NCBI GenBank assembly: GCA_001949185.1
Contig: BDGG01000022.1
Location: 186,001-250,000, forward strand
Direction: 5' to 3'
Origin: Ramazzottius varieornatus
Taxonomy: Eukaryota; Tardigrada; Eutardigrada; Parachela; Ramazzottiidae
Length of the DNA: 64,000 bases
Shown here: piece after piece, positions 1-13,085 of the stretch
Position numbering within the stretch: the stretch's first letter is position 1
Layout of the letters: each line of letters begins with the position of its first letter
Position numbers and translations under genes: made by a program
Notes under the pieces: generated by a model
Seen by the model: only the letters and a program-made list of their open reading frames with translations
Databases searched by the model: none
Told to the model about the DNA's origin: nothing

Positions 1-621
1 GGCTGGTAGGTGGAGGCCTTTGGAGAGGGCAAGTGCGCTGCAGTGATGACGGAAGTGGACTTGATGAAGGCGGGCAAGGAGGTGCTCGACAGCCGCAAAT
101 CGCTCTTGGCTGCCTGTGGACAACTACATGCAGCCAGCTTCTCCACTGGAAGAGGCCGCTTTGCCTCGACTGCTCCAGCGTAGTTGCTGCTGGCACCTGC
201 AATTACTTCTTTGACAGTTAAGGGCATTTCCGTCCTTGATATAATCCCTCTCAGTTACATGTATTGACTGGACAAGTAATAGTAGACAGTGAAGGGCCTT
301 CGTGCTCAAATGTGCCGACTGTGGCAGCTTGCACCTACCATTGCTGCAGTGGGCGGAAGAGGCCGGAGAAGCGACGGGCGTGCTGCTGCTGCTGCTACTG
401 CTGCTGAGCGGACTGTGGGAGCCATTGGAAGAACTGTGCATGCTTTCCTCGGGGCAGCAGCTTGCGACTGCGGTAGGCAAGTTGATGCTTGGCCGAGACA
501 AGATGCGATGCTTCAAGCTGCCTTCTTTGCCCACTCGACCAGCTCGTCCCTCCCCAAGTCCCGACTGAGCATTCTCCACCTCCTGAGACTCCACCTTGCT
601 CGAACCTGCACCAACAGACAT
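1..621 (-). CDS. Partial Ser-rich protein, 5' exons, unrecognised
   Basis: Two exons can be joined. Exon 1 runs from an ATG at 621 down to 339 and ends at a strong donor (G|GTAGGT). Exon 2 starts at 196 after a TTGCAG acceptor and stays open to the window edge. The splice is phase 1 on both sides, so the frame continues. The first exon encodes a low-complexity region with a run of eight Ser around residues 73-80 and a few Cys; the second is mixed and more ordered. No domain is recognised. The gene continues beyond the left edge, so length and function cannot be judged. The reading frame is supported only by splice sites and phase. Confidence 0.4.
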
Positions 622-2632
622 TAGCTATACAGTATAGTCATATTGGCCCATAGATGTAACAGTATATACACATGGCCAAAAACGACAGTCAATTAGGGCA
701 CAATACAAGCTAATCTCAACAGACATACCTTCAGCCATGATTTGGGCCATCGGATACTACTTTGGGCAAATTTGACCCATTGGATATCGATAGTATAGCA
801 GCAGCCTGCAGGTAAAGGGAAGAGTAAATGCTGATGGTAGGTCAGCAAGACGTGTAGCCACTGCTTCAACCGTGCTGCTCATCATCTAAGCGACAACTTT
901 GACTGGCCAGTCATCTTAGGGCTTCTTCAAGTCCAGGACGTGACCTAAAATAAGTGATGATCATTATTATTCTGACATTAATTTTTCCTCATAGCAGCTG
1001 ACAGATCCATAGAGTAAGAGTCCTACTTTATAGAGATGAATGAAGCGTACAAGACAGCACAAATATTGAAAACTAAAGCGTCGTGCGCTGTGATACTGAT
1101 AACATGGACATACTTGCCAGCTGTGCATATGAATTGTGGCCCCGAGGACTTTGAGTTTCCTTGCGAAGAAGAGTGTCACGACGAGCGCGCAGGCCCGTTG
1201 AAAAGAGACCAAGAGTTACTAAATGGTCCAGGCACCATCAAGCGACGAAGAAAGAATACGCACAAGCACTTTTCCGTCGAAATGCAGCACACACTTGACA
1301 GCCCCGCGTCAGCGCGATCGTCGATCGGACTCGGACGGTAATCGCTCGTCGCACTGCTCTATACTGTAGACCAGCCAAACAAAGATTTCTTCTTCGTCCC
1401 GCAAGTTGCCTTCCTCACACAATCAACTGCCTATATTCATCTACTGCAAACTCGCTACACTGCCCATGCTACGCTCAACCGCTTGCAAAATCACAGTCTA
1501 CAACGCTTCTCCATTGGCTGGGAAAACCAAGAAAACACATCGGCCCAGTTCTTCCGAAGTAAAAGAGGCTTTCTATGTATGATAGAAAGTTCTGTGTGCT
1601 CGACGTCATAGCAGGACGCCCAACTGCCACAGCTGCACATATGGTTCCATGACGTCATGGGCCGCTTTCAACCAAGCGCCACTCCAGACATTCCTTCGCG
1701 TCGACCAGCGCTTAAAGCTGTCTAGCTATGATACTTATTGATCTCTTCTCCATTCATTCGACCTGGCAAATAGGTGGAATATTTTCCACCTACAAGTACT
1801 CACCTCGCCCTCCGTCGTCCTGGAATTTTGCGTCCGATCCTGGCCGACTACCGTCCTGCACTACAAAGAACGCCGACTGCAAAACATCACGGCAGAAAAA
1901 TCTACGCCTAGCTTTAAGGCTGACTGAAAGAAGACTATCGACGATATTGCAGCTTGAGTTACAAATGTTCAGCGGAAATCTATTCGTGATGGTGGCATTT
2001 GTGGGCACTTGGCAAGCCTGTTTGTGGTGCCAGTACTGCACTGTCTGCTCCATTCATGAAAGATGATGAATGAAAATGCCCTTCAAACACGCCAGTGAAG
2101 CGTGATGGCGTAACCGTACGTACGTTCCATTGGGCTTCTTCCAATGTGGCCTGAATGACGTCTACCCGACTTCTCAAGGTTACGCGCCACCCTACAAATC
2201 GTTGATCGCTACTTCCGTCTGCCCTTCTCCAAAGCAGCGCGCTCGACCAATCCTGTACTTCCTAGTCCAGTTGGTCTAGCCAATCGACTTGCCTTGCAGG
2301 CTGGCCTTTGTGCTGGTAGAGGGCGGTCCGAGTAATACGCGGATCGCAGGGTGCGCTGCAGACACACGCTCTTCAAGTTCGCCCGTAAACACGACAATCC
2401 CGCCACCTGCAGAATCGACTGCCTATGTGCGGTTAACGTGGCGTAGCGTTGTCCCCACAGAAAGCCAGACCAATCAACAATCAAACCAGACACCTGAATT
2501 CTGGCAATAATCAAACTGAATTTTTCCAACTGGAGTCTTCCCCAGTAACGTCGCGTATTTATCTTACTCTTTGAAGCTGCTTCCTGCAGGAACGAGATTT
2601 CCAGCTGGATATTGCGAAAGGAAGGCCGGATC
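622..2632. other. Intergenic, no gene recognised
   Basis: About 2 kb between the start of the partial minus-strand gene and SSR1. Open frames exist (1036-1341 +, 1728-2066 +) but they lack convincing splice sites or family similarity. A TGACGTCA palindrome lies at 1650. The region probably holds promoters for both flanking genes. Confidence 0.4.
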
Positions 2633-4108
2633 ATGTTTCGGCATCTCTTGCTTGCTGCTCTAGTGCTGGTGTCAGGTAAGAGTGATTTCTCTGACGGGTG
2701 ATGCCTTTCTCCACCGGCAGGGCTGTTACTTTTAGTACATGCTGCTTTTCCTTGCTTGCAGGTTTGGCTGCTATATCCAGGGCGGAAGATGATATTATTG
2801 TGGAAACGCCAGAGGATGCTCCGACAGTGACAGCAGGAGATTTTGCCAGCACAGCAGTAAGTTGTCACGTCGATTTGTCCTGGACATTCATCCAATTGGT
2901 CTCTTCTATAGCAGGACGTTACAGGAGACGAAAATGTTTTGCCTTCTACCATCTCTCCAGATGCTGATACTACCCTGTATTTTACGTTCCCTGTTGGCAC
3001 CAAAGGTAAGGCGCTTTCACCTTCGTTTATCCCGGATCTGCTGCTAGGAAGCTCGGGATGGAAAGCTAAACACATCATTCTTCTTCGAGATTGGTGGGTG
3101 TGCGCGCACGGCAGCTGGCTTTGCCTCGGTCTGTGGGCGCGCATTGATCTTTGCGCGTCGAAAGACTCCGCCCATTTTATAGCAGCAAGTGCATGAGCGT
3201 CATGTCAGTTTGCAAGTCACTTCCGGTTGGTTTGTAGATGTTCCAGTGAACAAGCCCGTTCGTCTTTTGATCGGTTTCCGCAACAAGGGCGACTCGGTCT
3301 TCATGGTGGATGGACTGGAAGCTTCCCTGCGCTATCCCATGGACTGGTCGTACACCATCGCCAACCTGACCAGCGTGCGCTACAGCCGGGAAGTGGCTGC
3401 CCAGGAGGAAGTCACCTTTGACTATGGCTTTATGCTCAGCGACGCCTTCTCTTCCCGACCCTTCACCCTCAGCATCAACCTCCACTATCGCGATGCCACC
3501 AACCGAGCCTTTTTCAATCCCGTCTTCAATGAGACCATCACTGTCATCGAGGTCGACGAAGGACTGGACAGTCAAACGTACGTATATCAGACCATGGAAT
3601 ACAACGACCGTAATTTCCATTGCCACTCTGTGATCTTCTGTTGTAGCTTCTTCCTATATGTCATGTTCTTGGCCGCCATCGTCCTCGCTGGAGTCCTCAT
3701 TCAACAGTACATCAACTCCAAATCTGTAAGTTCTTCCCCCATCAAGGAAGGCAAACTAGATTAGCACTGAAGCGATATCGGAACCGCCAAACTGCAAATC
3801 ATGTGTGCATGGTATAATGGAGCATCTGTCTTTTGCAGAAGAAGCGACCTGTGAGGAAAGCGACACAGAACACCACCCTGGAAAGCGGAACATCGAAAGT
3901 TAGCGATGTTGATTACGACTGGCTGCCCGAATCAACTTTACGCCAAATTAGTAAGTCTCCCTGCTCGTCAGTCGGGATAGCTTTCCGTTTCAAAAGGGGT
4001 CCCAGTGTATCAACAAAGTGGTTTGTTCCTGCAGACAAGTCACCAAAGAAGTCGCCATCGCAGACGCACTCTCCTCAACAATCACCGAAAGCCAAGAAGC
4101 GAATTTGA
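2633..4108 (+). CDS. SSR1: Translocon-associated protein subunit alpha (TRAP-alpha)
   Basis: Single-pass ER membrane glycoprotein of the TRAP complex, which sits beside Sec61 and helps secretory proteins enter the ER. Seven exons with matching phases give the family layout. A signal peptide begins MFRHLLLAALVLVSG and is followed by an acidic segment. The lumenal beta domain includes the family pattern V-x-FLVGF-like LLIGFRNKG, then RYPMDWSY and HYRDATNRAFFNPVFNETI. A TM helix (FFLYVMFLAAIVLAGVLI) follows, then a basic cytosolic tail with DYDWLPESTLRQI, which matches the vertebrate DMSWIPQETLNQI motif, and ends in a Lys/Ser/Pro-rich stretch. The lumenal exon uses an AAG acceptor (3190) to keep phase. 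A short AT-rich 3' UTR follows. Identification rests on collinear similarity along the whole protein. Confidence 0.93.
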
Positions 4109-5063
4109 GCACTCTTTCCCCCCTTTTTGTTTTCTTTCCGACACCTCTTTTTAAATAATTATTCTTGCGTGTGATGGCTGGCCAACTTTACATTGAGCAT
4201 CCCTTTCAATATTTTAAGAAAATTGTGTGGTACGAAGCGCAAAGCCTGACAGCTTGATTCGTTCCAGCATACCGCGTGCAGGCGTGGAAAACTGGAAATG
4301 TTCAGTGAACAAAAAAGCTCCTGAGATTGTGCCAGCATTGCCAGAAGTTCGTTGCATATTTTTACTAAGCACAGACTGGCGTATTTCTCACTGCGCTGCT
4401 GCCTTTTGTGCTTCTTATATTCCGTGTCGGGATTGTGGAAAGCGAGTGAGTAGCGTGATTTCGATATTGGTTACCACTGACTGAGTGGTTCAGTGGCTCC
4501 AGCGGAGGTCGCTGCGGAGTAGACATAATGAGACATCTTCGTTTTACTTCGGACGGCGGAATCCGATGGGTTTACGTCAGATCTGTGCCACGAGTGAAAA
4601 GGCTTCGGCACACCGAAGAATCGACGAACGGGAGACTCCAGAGCGACTGCCAGCTAGATGCGGACACTTGGAACCCCGAAATCCCGATTCCCGAAAGGCT
4701 GAACGGAAACAACCTACGGCCTGCGGAACGCCGAATCACGGGAGCGCAAGTATGGTAGGCGCCGAGGTGTCTGCATTTGATTGGTACCTCTTGATTGCGG
4801 TACTTTCTGTTCCGACTTCCCGAGTTAAACTTGAGTTTCGTAACTTTTGTTTGGCCTGCGTTCGTAAATCGTAACAAGACCTTCTGTAATGCAGATGATC
4901 AGATCGCACTCATCGCAGTCCAAACTTCGAGTGGAACCCACAGTTCGAAAGTCGAAGCTGTTGGTTGGATAAAGATGATGTGGAAGGCCTGACAGCGCGG
5001 CAGAACAGTGGCTTTCAAACTTGGCACGTCAGTCTTTGCCTTACTCTCTGCAGCCCCACCAGC
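4109..5063. other. SSR1 3' flank and HMGCS 5' leader
   Basis: Contains the SSR1 3' UTR (TTTTTAAATAATTATT near 4150) and the HMG-CoA synthase promoter and leader. A good acceptor (CTCTGCAG, near 5053) sits 11 bp before the HMGCS ATG, so the leader is probably spliced. The 129-codon plus-strand frame at 4485-4874 has no recognisable product or splice support and was not called. Confidence 0.35.
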
Positions 5064-7003
5064 ATGCCTTCGTCCCACTGCCACACCAACGGACACTCGA
5101 CCACAATGACCAACGGACACTGCAATGGACAGGCGGCGCAAGAGAACGGTCACCGTGGCTCTGGGCCAGCGGAAAACGTGGGCATCCTGGCCATGGAGTT
5201 GTACTTCCCCTCGACATATGTTGAGCAGAGCGAGCTGGAGGCTTTTGACGGTGTCTCTCCTCAAAAGTATACGGTGGGCTTGGGCCAGCAACGGATGGGC
5301 TTCTGTACGGACCGCGAGGACATTGTCTCCTTCAGCCTGACAGTGGTGGAGCGGCTGATGAAGCGGACAGGGACATCGTACCGGGATATCGGTCGAGTGG
5401 ACGTCGGCACCGAGACGCTGATCGACAAGTCCAAGAGCGTCAAATCTTGCCTCATGCAACTCTTTGACAAGTCCGGCAACAGAGACGTCGAAGGAGTGGA
5501 TAATCTCAACGCCTGTTATGGAGGGACGGCGGCCCTCTTCAACTGCATCGACTGGGTGGAATCCTCAGCTTGGGACGGTGAGCCTACGTAATGTATTTGT
5601 GTGACGGGTGCGTGACGTCATAGACTAGCTCAGCCGATCAAGCTGAAGTTTGGCAGACTGCCTTGATGCTTGTGTTACGTCACGCACCAGCCAGCTCCAG
5701 CTGTCCGTTAGCTCCTTGGCATGCTCTGCTTCTTTGGCCGCCGAAGTGCAAATAGCCTTTGGCTGCTTGTTGTTACAGGACGATTTGCCCTGGTAGTGGC
5801 TGCGGATATTGCGGTGTATGCCACGGGGAACGCGCGCTGCACGGGAGGGGCCGGCGCGGTGGCGATGCTTATCGGACCACAAGCTGCCGTCGTCTTTGAC
5901 CAAGGTACAAATATGGCCTGATTTCCGTCGAGACCTTGATCGTCTATGCCTATCTGTTCTTTGCACTTGACGGTGACTTTTGCTCCATCAACTTGTCTTT
6001 TGACAGGCGTACGCTGCAGCTTCATGCAGCACGCCTATGACTTTTACAAGCCCAACATGGCCTCGGAGTATCCCACCGTTGATGGTCAGCTATCCATCCG
6101 CTGCTACATGGAAGCTCTGGACCACTGCTACCGCACCTACCGACACAAGTACCAAGAAAAGATAGCTGACAGTCACCATGCATTCAGCGTGGAAGCTTTC
6201 GACTACCTGGTCTTTCACAGTCCATACACCAAGCTGGTGCAGAAATCACTGGCCCGTCTTGTCCTCCACGACTTCCTTGAAAGCACTGCCGCCATGACTA
6301 ACTCCTCCTCCTGCCCTTCACCACTGGAAACCTACCGCACCGTCCCCTGGGAAGAGACGTACGGTGACAAGAAGCTGGAGAAGGTCTTGGTGGAGGAGAG
6401 TCAGCAGCAGTTTGCCGACAAGACGGAGGCCTCGCTGATGGTGGCCAAGAACGTTGGTAACATGTATACCGCCTCGCTGTACGGCGGCTTGGCTTCCCTC
6501 CTGGCCAAGTATAAGCCTGCTCTTTAACCATGCTAGCTTGCAGTTTTCACCACTCTGTTGACAAGTACTTATTTTGCCCCGCTTTAGCCATAGTGTGGAT
6601 GAAGTCAGTGGTAAACGTGTCGGCTTCTTCTCCTACGGCTCCGGTGTGGCTGCCAGCCTCTTCTCGGCCCGTTTTGTCCCTTGCCCAGCACTAAGGCAAC
6701 TCGTCCATTCCTTCAAGAGCCTGCGCCAACGTTTGGACCAAAGAAAGAGACTGTCACCGGCCACCTTTGACGCGATCATGAAGCACAAGGAAGAAGCCCA
6801 TCAAGCCGGTAAGAATATGCTTGTTAGCCCCCATTGGCCCTTACCAGCCGCTGACTTGGACAGCTTGTGTCTTTATAGCGTCCAGCAAGCCGGTCTTTGA
6901 GCCGACGGCGACAGTCGACGACTTGGAAGATGCTGTCTATTACCTGCAGTCAATTGATGGCATGTATCGTCGACAGTACGCCTTCAAGTCCGCCACTTGC
7001 TGA
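5064..7003 (+). CDS. HMGCS1: Hydroxymethylglutaryl-CoA synthase, cytosolic type
   Basis: Condenses acetyl-CoA with acetoacetyl-CoA to HMG-CoA, the committed step before HMG-CoA reductase in the mevalonate pathway. Five exons (5064-5577, 5779-5904, 6007-6508, 6588-6808, 6879-7003) join in phase to 495 residues, close to the 520 of vertebrate HMGCS1. The catalytic Cys is in [12 protein letters not shown]. The general-base Glu region is GFCTDRED, and the His is in [16 protein letters not shown]. The [20 protein letters not shown] and QHAYDFYKP motifs are also present. The N terminus is a 40-residue His/Asn/Gly-rich extension with no amphipathic Arg-rich presequence, so a cytosolic enzyme is favoured. 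TGACGTCA at 5613 lies in intron 1. Confidence 0.95.
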
Positions 7004-7278
7004 TGCTGCTTTCTCCCTTCGTTTTCCCACCCCCCTCAACCTTCTTCCATTTGAAAAAGACACTCCCTTGACTGTCACAGTATTTCCTGTCGGCCCCGGT
7101 TTGCCTGACCTGACGGTTCTAAGACTTTGAAGCGCCTCCATTGGTGATGGACATGGATGATGCTGTTGCCGTGCCACTTTTCATTCTTGTTATAGTTTTA
7201 CGCCTGTCTTGATCCAACTCGTACTGAGGACAGAAGGCTGCCAAAAATGCTTTTAGAGATTGAAAATGAGAGTCACTA

Positions 7279-10200
7279 TTACATTGACAAGTGGGATGCT
7301 GACTTGGTGGGGGTCATGTCGCTAGGGTTGTCATCGCTGGTTTCATCCAAGGCTAACATGACATGTCTAGCGTAGCTTTTGCGACGGATGGCGGCGCCGC
7401 CAATGGCTAGCTGTTTGGTGGGACTATGACTTGGGGTGGTGAAGAGGCCCATATTGTCGATAAGCATCTGCAGCAGCTCCTGCTGGTGCTGCACCTTACT
7501 ATCCATCCCATCCAAGCTGTAAAGGCACAGCATCAGCCTTACAGCCGACCAATACTGCCACCTCAATGTTTGCATTCAGTCAGGACATGCTTACATCTGG
7601 CTGTCGTCCATGGCATGGTCCGATGCTATGTTGCAGGGAGCGTCCGTTCTTTGCGCTACTGCAGGACTGAGTTGTCCTGGACCCAACATACGGTTCAACC
7701 AGCTCTGCATAAAGAGAAGCGTCGTCGACAGTAAATGACCCAGGCCGTACTAATCGCCGGTTGGACGTCAGTGGAGAGGGGCTGCCTACCTTGGGGGATG
7801 AGGAGTGGGCAGAGAGGCGACAGTGAAGAGTAATGTCCCATTTGGCCATCAGGCGCGCCGGTATCATCTCTTCAATGTCCCGGTGCAGTTGCACTTGCAT
7901 GGCCTTGCCCCGTAAGGTCATGCCTTGGTGTGTTTCCTCAATATTACCCACCGTCAAGCCAATCTACAACCAGGGGATGGACAGCCATCCCCCACACTGA
8001 CATGACCGTAAAAGACAAAGCCTGCATGGGATGGCCAAGTCACTTACAACGACGGCTTGCAGCAAAATGGTGACGACAAGAATCGAGGTCAGAGCCAGCA
8101 TGTACGTCAAGGTTGGGAAGTACATGAAGCCATTGTAGATGGGTGAAATGAAGTTGACAATGACGTCAGCGTCACCTAATAAAACCATGGACCCAGTCAT
8201 GTTGGCCGGCCATCAAATGAAGCGGCAAGCGCATGCAGCTCTTGCTTAAGGGAGAAGAGGGCACTATACTTTACTGTACCGATCATTTGGTCGGAAACGC
8301 GCAGTATGGCCGTCTGTAGGCTGGAGTAGGAGGAAAAGTAAATGTCGCCCAAGCTATCGTCCCCATGATCCCTCTGCCAGCCATTATCAGCAGCACACAT
8401 ACAACGTTAGTAGAAACGTCTACTGGTAGAGCACAGCACTGACCTGATAGAAGAGTGGATCATCGGGGAGGATCTTGGCTGGGTAGAGAGTGTAAAAGGT
8501 GATGGCAAAGGCCACAATGACGACAAAGAAGACCATCATGGCTTCGGTCAGTGTCTTCATCACCCGCAGCAGCACCAGCACGTGGATGCTCAACTGCCCG
8601 TACCTTACAAGACAACAGGCATGCATTAGTCAGCCGCTAAATGATATAGTCCAGCTTACCATTGCAGGAGGAAAAAGAGGTTGGACCAGGCGAAGAAGAT
8701 GGCCACGGCACCGAGGAGCCACTGCGACTGCCAGGACATGTAGTCGTCTTGGACGTCGTAGAATCCAATGCTAAAGAGCATGGTCGAGGCGTACAGTGTC
8801 ACCTCAAACATGCTCCGTAAGCGAACAAAGTACAGCAAACCCTGCCAACACAAAGAGAGAGGCGCCGTCACATGGGGGCCCAGAGAAAAGGCCAGCAGAT
8901 ATGGCCCATCTGTCAGCCGGCACAAGACGGGCACAGTACAGTAAGGCGGCACTGGGACAGCACATCTTCCTCCAGCAGCTTTGTCTGTGCACAGCATGGC
9001 CCCACAAAATCAATCGTTAGCAGCCTATACGGTACCTGGCGCAAGCATTGGGCAACCTTCTGGAGGAGGTGGAAGAGGGCAAAAGCCAGGACAAAGGCCA
9101 GCAGCGTTTGGTCGATGGCCGTGACGCCTCCCTGCTGGACGGTCAGCTGTAGCGGCCCGAAGCGCGTCCTGTTGCCGCCCACCAAGTCGGGCCGATACTT
9201 GGACAGGCGCTGCAGGCTGACCTGCCGCAGATGGGGTCGCAGGTCCATCTCGATGCCCTCCAGTATCAGATAGGTCAAGAGTGTCAAGAAGGTAACGTAC
9301 AAGGACAGCCTCACCACTTGGAACATCAAACCGTAAGCCAACCTATCCAGACATAAGACAGCCCTTAACCTTATACTTTCATTGATACAAATCTTCCTCT
9401 ACGCACCACTGGCCTATAACATAATCAGCTACTGACCATTTGCCCTCCAGATAGCTGGTACAGACGGGGTGGCACAGCAGCTCTACTCTTCTGCAGGCCA
9501 CCATGCGCTAAAAGGTCAGGCAGCGTCACAATGAGCAAGTAAGGAGCAAGTACAGGCTACTACTGCCCTCCTCCTCACATTTAGCAGCATCAGGGGATCT
9601 TTGCGACCACGCCAGCTAGTCCTCCATAGCTGATCGTCAGCCTGCGCCTCAACTGACGGCTGTAGCAGCTGGTAATCATGCCTAATCTACCAAACAAGAC
9701 GACACAAGTTGTATCCTCCAGCAAAGGCTGGCAAAATGAGTAGATATGAGAGAAAGGAGGAGCATCCCACCCATGAGCGGCGGCCTGTAGAGCTGGCCTT
9801 TTCTTCTGTCGTTTGACAGCGATCCAAGGCTCTCTGTCAAAGACAAGACATCATCCTTTGCCCACCACTGAATGACAAGGAGCTGAGCGGAGCTGAACTG
9901 AGCTGAACTGCGCTGCAGTGCGGACATGGCCCTATAGAACTGACCAGCATGACGTCAGGGAACTTGTCGACCAGCCCGCTACATGCGTAGAGGGACGAAG
10001 GCTGCAGCAAAGCTTCCTTCCACCTGAATAGGCAAGCAAGCAAGCTTTTGCTCATACTCGTCCTGTCACAAGTTTTCAGCTTCTTGTTATCGTACCTGGG
10101 ATTGTCAACCAGGGCTGTCATGGTCGAATGGGCATCATTGAGGATGGCCAAGTCCAGGGCCGACAGCTGCTGGTCATTGAAGGTCAGCGGCAGACCGGCG

Positions 10201-12666
10201 TCCAGCAGCATGGTAAAGACCTGGGCAGAGTCATGCTTGGCAGCCAGGTGCAGCACTGTATTCTGCAGTCATAACACAGCAAAGCAAGAGATAATGTGCT
10301 GGACAAAGGGGGCAAGGAAAAGGAGACATACCCCGCCATTATCCACAAGGGCCAGCTGCGTCGCATGACGCGATATGAAATGCTCCATGATACCTAAGGT
10401 GGTAGTAGAGGCCCAACCTGAACAAGAATGTGGAGGGCAGAGAATGGTCGGCCTTATAGTACCTGTTTGATTGTGGACAGCGGCCAGATGCAGTGGGGTG
10501 CATCCGCTGACGTCACTGCCAACAGACCATCTTTCGTCACACTCTTCCAATGTGCCTCTTTGACAACAGCCACTTACCGTAACAGCTGGGCGCCTTTGGA
10601 CAGCAGAAGGACCGTCACTTTCTGATGGCCATTCTCGGCCGCTAAATGCAGCGCAGTCCGACCTAGAGGTACAGGGTAAAACACGCAACCTTGACCACAG
10701 TTGTGCTTTTAACCAGGGAGAAGGTGACAGCTTCTTCTACCGAAGTGATCGGCATCGTTGATGGACTGCTGGCCAGTCTCGTAGGCCAGTAGCAACTTGA
10801 CCGTATTGCTCCTTCCATGCCTAAAGAAGAGAGCCCTTCCCTTACAGATTTGCTGTTAGAGTGGATATATGGATGGATGGATGAGCTTACTGGGCGGCCA
10901 TGTGCAGCGGGCTCATGAGATCGTGTCCCTTGGCCGACACCAGCGCTCCCAGCTTGATCAAGGTGCTGCAACAGCGGCCAAAGCCGTACTGGGCAGCATA
11001 GTGTAGCGGCGTGTAACCGCCCAAGTCTCTCCCCTTCAGCACCAAAGTAAAATCCCCATTCTAGGATAACAAGCAAGCAGCTTGATATAGCGAAGCCATC
11101 TAGGAAAGGGTCCATACATCTATGAGCCTACGACGTACCTGTTGCATGTCTTCCTTGAATATCTGCGGGTCGCCACCGAGGGCCACCACCTGATGCAAAA
11201 AATTCTTGCCATCATTGGAGAGGATCAAGGGGTCGGCTGCGCCATGCAGCAGCTCGGAAACAGCGTCCCAGGCGCCACGTTCCGCCGCCAGCACCAGCAC
11301 ACTTCGGCCTTTGTTATCCACGGCGTTGACCGGACACTTCTATAACCCCCCACACACATAACCGTTAATTATACCTTTGTAATACGTTCAGCTGCCAGTG
11401 CTGAAAGCTGGTGCGGGACATGACATAATCACCTTAACAGTCAGCAGCCTGTCACTGCGGCCAGAACACAGTCTGACCGCATTGCTGTCTCTTTCTACTC
11501 CCTACCAATTATTTCTAAAACTTGGTCTGTCAAACCCCTTACGGCTGATGCTAGCGTCCACAGTGTCCATGTGGCAAACCATGCTTGTTGCTTTGTGCAA
11601 ACTTGGCCATCAAGTTTGATTCATCATGCATACAAGTTGCAAAGTGATGCATTAAACATGGAGACATTAGTCTGCAGTTGCAAGATTGAGCGGGAAGAAA
11701 ATGATGAATAGTGCATTAATCAGTGCTAATCACTTCCGCCCGTCTTTCTAGCACTGGTGATGGGCAATTGTCAGCTTGCACAAGCAATCTACCTGAGTGA
11801 TGAGCCAGCTGAGGAGGTTCCAATGGTTGAACATGGCGGCGCGGTGTGCCACAGTCATGCCTTGCGCATCACGCGCTGCAAGGACAACGGCCCGGCTTTC
11901 CATCGGCTTGACGTCGAAGAAGACCTGGGTGACGTCGTAGAATCCCAGGGCAGCGGCTAAATGCAACGGCGTCGAACCATCAAACTGCAAAGAGAGGACA
12001 GTGGGTAACCATCAACAGATCCGAGTAAAGTGTCATGTTGGACCCACCATGGCAAGATTGATGGAAGCGCCCAGCTCTAACAAGGTCCTGACACTTTCTC
12101 CTTGCTTCTTCTTGACGGCCAAGTGCAGCGCCGTGGCTCCCTCGTGGTCCAGCAAGTTCAGTGCCCCACTGTCCACGCTGAGGAGGTAGCGCAGTACCTG
12201 GATGGAGCCGGCAGCAGCACCACTGTGGATGGCTGTGGCGCCGGAGGAGGTCCGTGCCAACAGGTCGGCCCCCTGCGCCACCAAAAGTTGGGCTAACTTA
12301 ACGTCATCACGGTCAGCCACCACATGCAGCCCGCTCTGCCTCAGACTGTGGCTGTGCCCATTGCCTTGGACGAGGTCTAGGCTACAATGGACCAAAGAGG
12401 GCTCCTTCCTCAGCTGCTCTTCCACTTTGCCCACATCCCCTCCCTCCACTGCCTACGCAAAATGCACAAATCACCCCATCAATCATGCAGTGCCAACCCT
12501 ATATCCCATCACCCAATCATCAAATTTCCACTCAGATTTACTGTGGGGAAAAAAAAGAGGGACCTCTTACCCGAAAGTACTCTTGGACTATATCCTCTTC
12601 CAAACTTGTGGCATTGCTGCTTGATTGGCTGCAGCCTTTCACTTTATCCTTCTTTTCCATGATCAT
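7279..12666 (-). CDS. TRPA-type ankyrin-repeat cation channel
   Basis: About 20 small exons encode an ankyrin-TRP channel of the plasma membrane. The N-terminal half (12666 to about 9950) carries many ankyrin repeats, e.g. STPLHLAAALGF, GGYTPLHYAAQYGF, RTALHLAAENGH and NTVLHLAAKH. A linker typical of TRPA proteins follows (RVELLCHPVC, then GKWLAYG). S1 to S4 lie at 9340-8650. S4-S5 and S5 are LLRVMKTLTEAMMVFFVVIVAFAI. The pore helix and filter region is SLQTAILRVSDQMIGDAD, where TRPA1 has QMMLGEI. S6 runs into IGLTVGNIEE, which matches the TRPA1 IGLAVGDIAE box, and is followed by AMQVQLH. The C-terminal helix HQQELLQMLIDNM corresponds to the TRPA1 coiled coil. The start is MIMEKKDK; the second Met is equally possible. 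The junction of the last intron (near 7600) is uncertain. Ligand or stimulus cannot be inferred. Confidence 0.85.
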
Positions 12667-13085
12667 GATTCCAGCTAACTGAAACAAGAGCAGGCTATTT
12701 CAACGTTAAAAGACTACAGCGTCCGCGGCGCTTTTCGGCAAAAGACAGCACAAGCATGACAAAACTAAACACTGATTGCGTACCGGCGCTTTGGCCAATG
12801 TGAGCAAGGAGGCATTGTGACGTTTCTTTGGTCATGACTTATCAGCACTTCCTCGAACAATCCATAGGTAATGCCGCTCATTACCGATCGCATCACATGC
12901 GCAACAGCAATGGCTACAAACGAGATAGTTAATAGCCTTCTATATTTCAAATCTCTGGCGCGACAACGAGTACTATCGAATAGATGGACTTCATACCAGT
13001 GGCAGTTTGAGGAGGACGGTTCGCTCTTGAAAGTCGACCCAGATTTCTTTCACGACGAACGAAATGCGAAACTACGGAAAACTTG

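Noticed and set aside
1036-1341. Plus-strand ORF of 101 codons
   Set aside because: No domain, no splice partner and no start context; composition fits chance.
4485-4874. 129-codon plus-strand ORF upstream of HMGCS
   Set aside because: Basic, low-information sequence with no family similarity, in the likely spliced leader/promoter of HMGCS.
5064-7003. Mitochondrial (ketogenic) HMGCS2 assignment
   Set aside because: The N-terminal extension is His/Asn/Gly-rich and not an Arg-rich amphipathic presequence.
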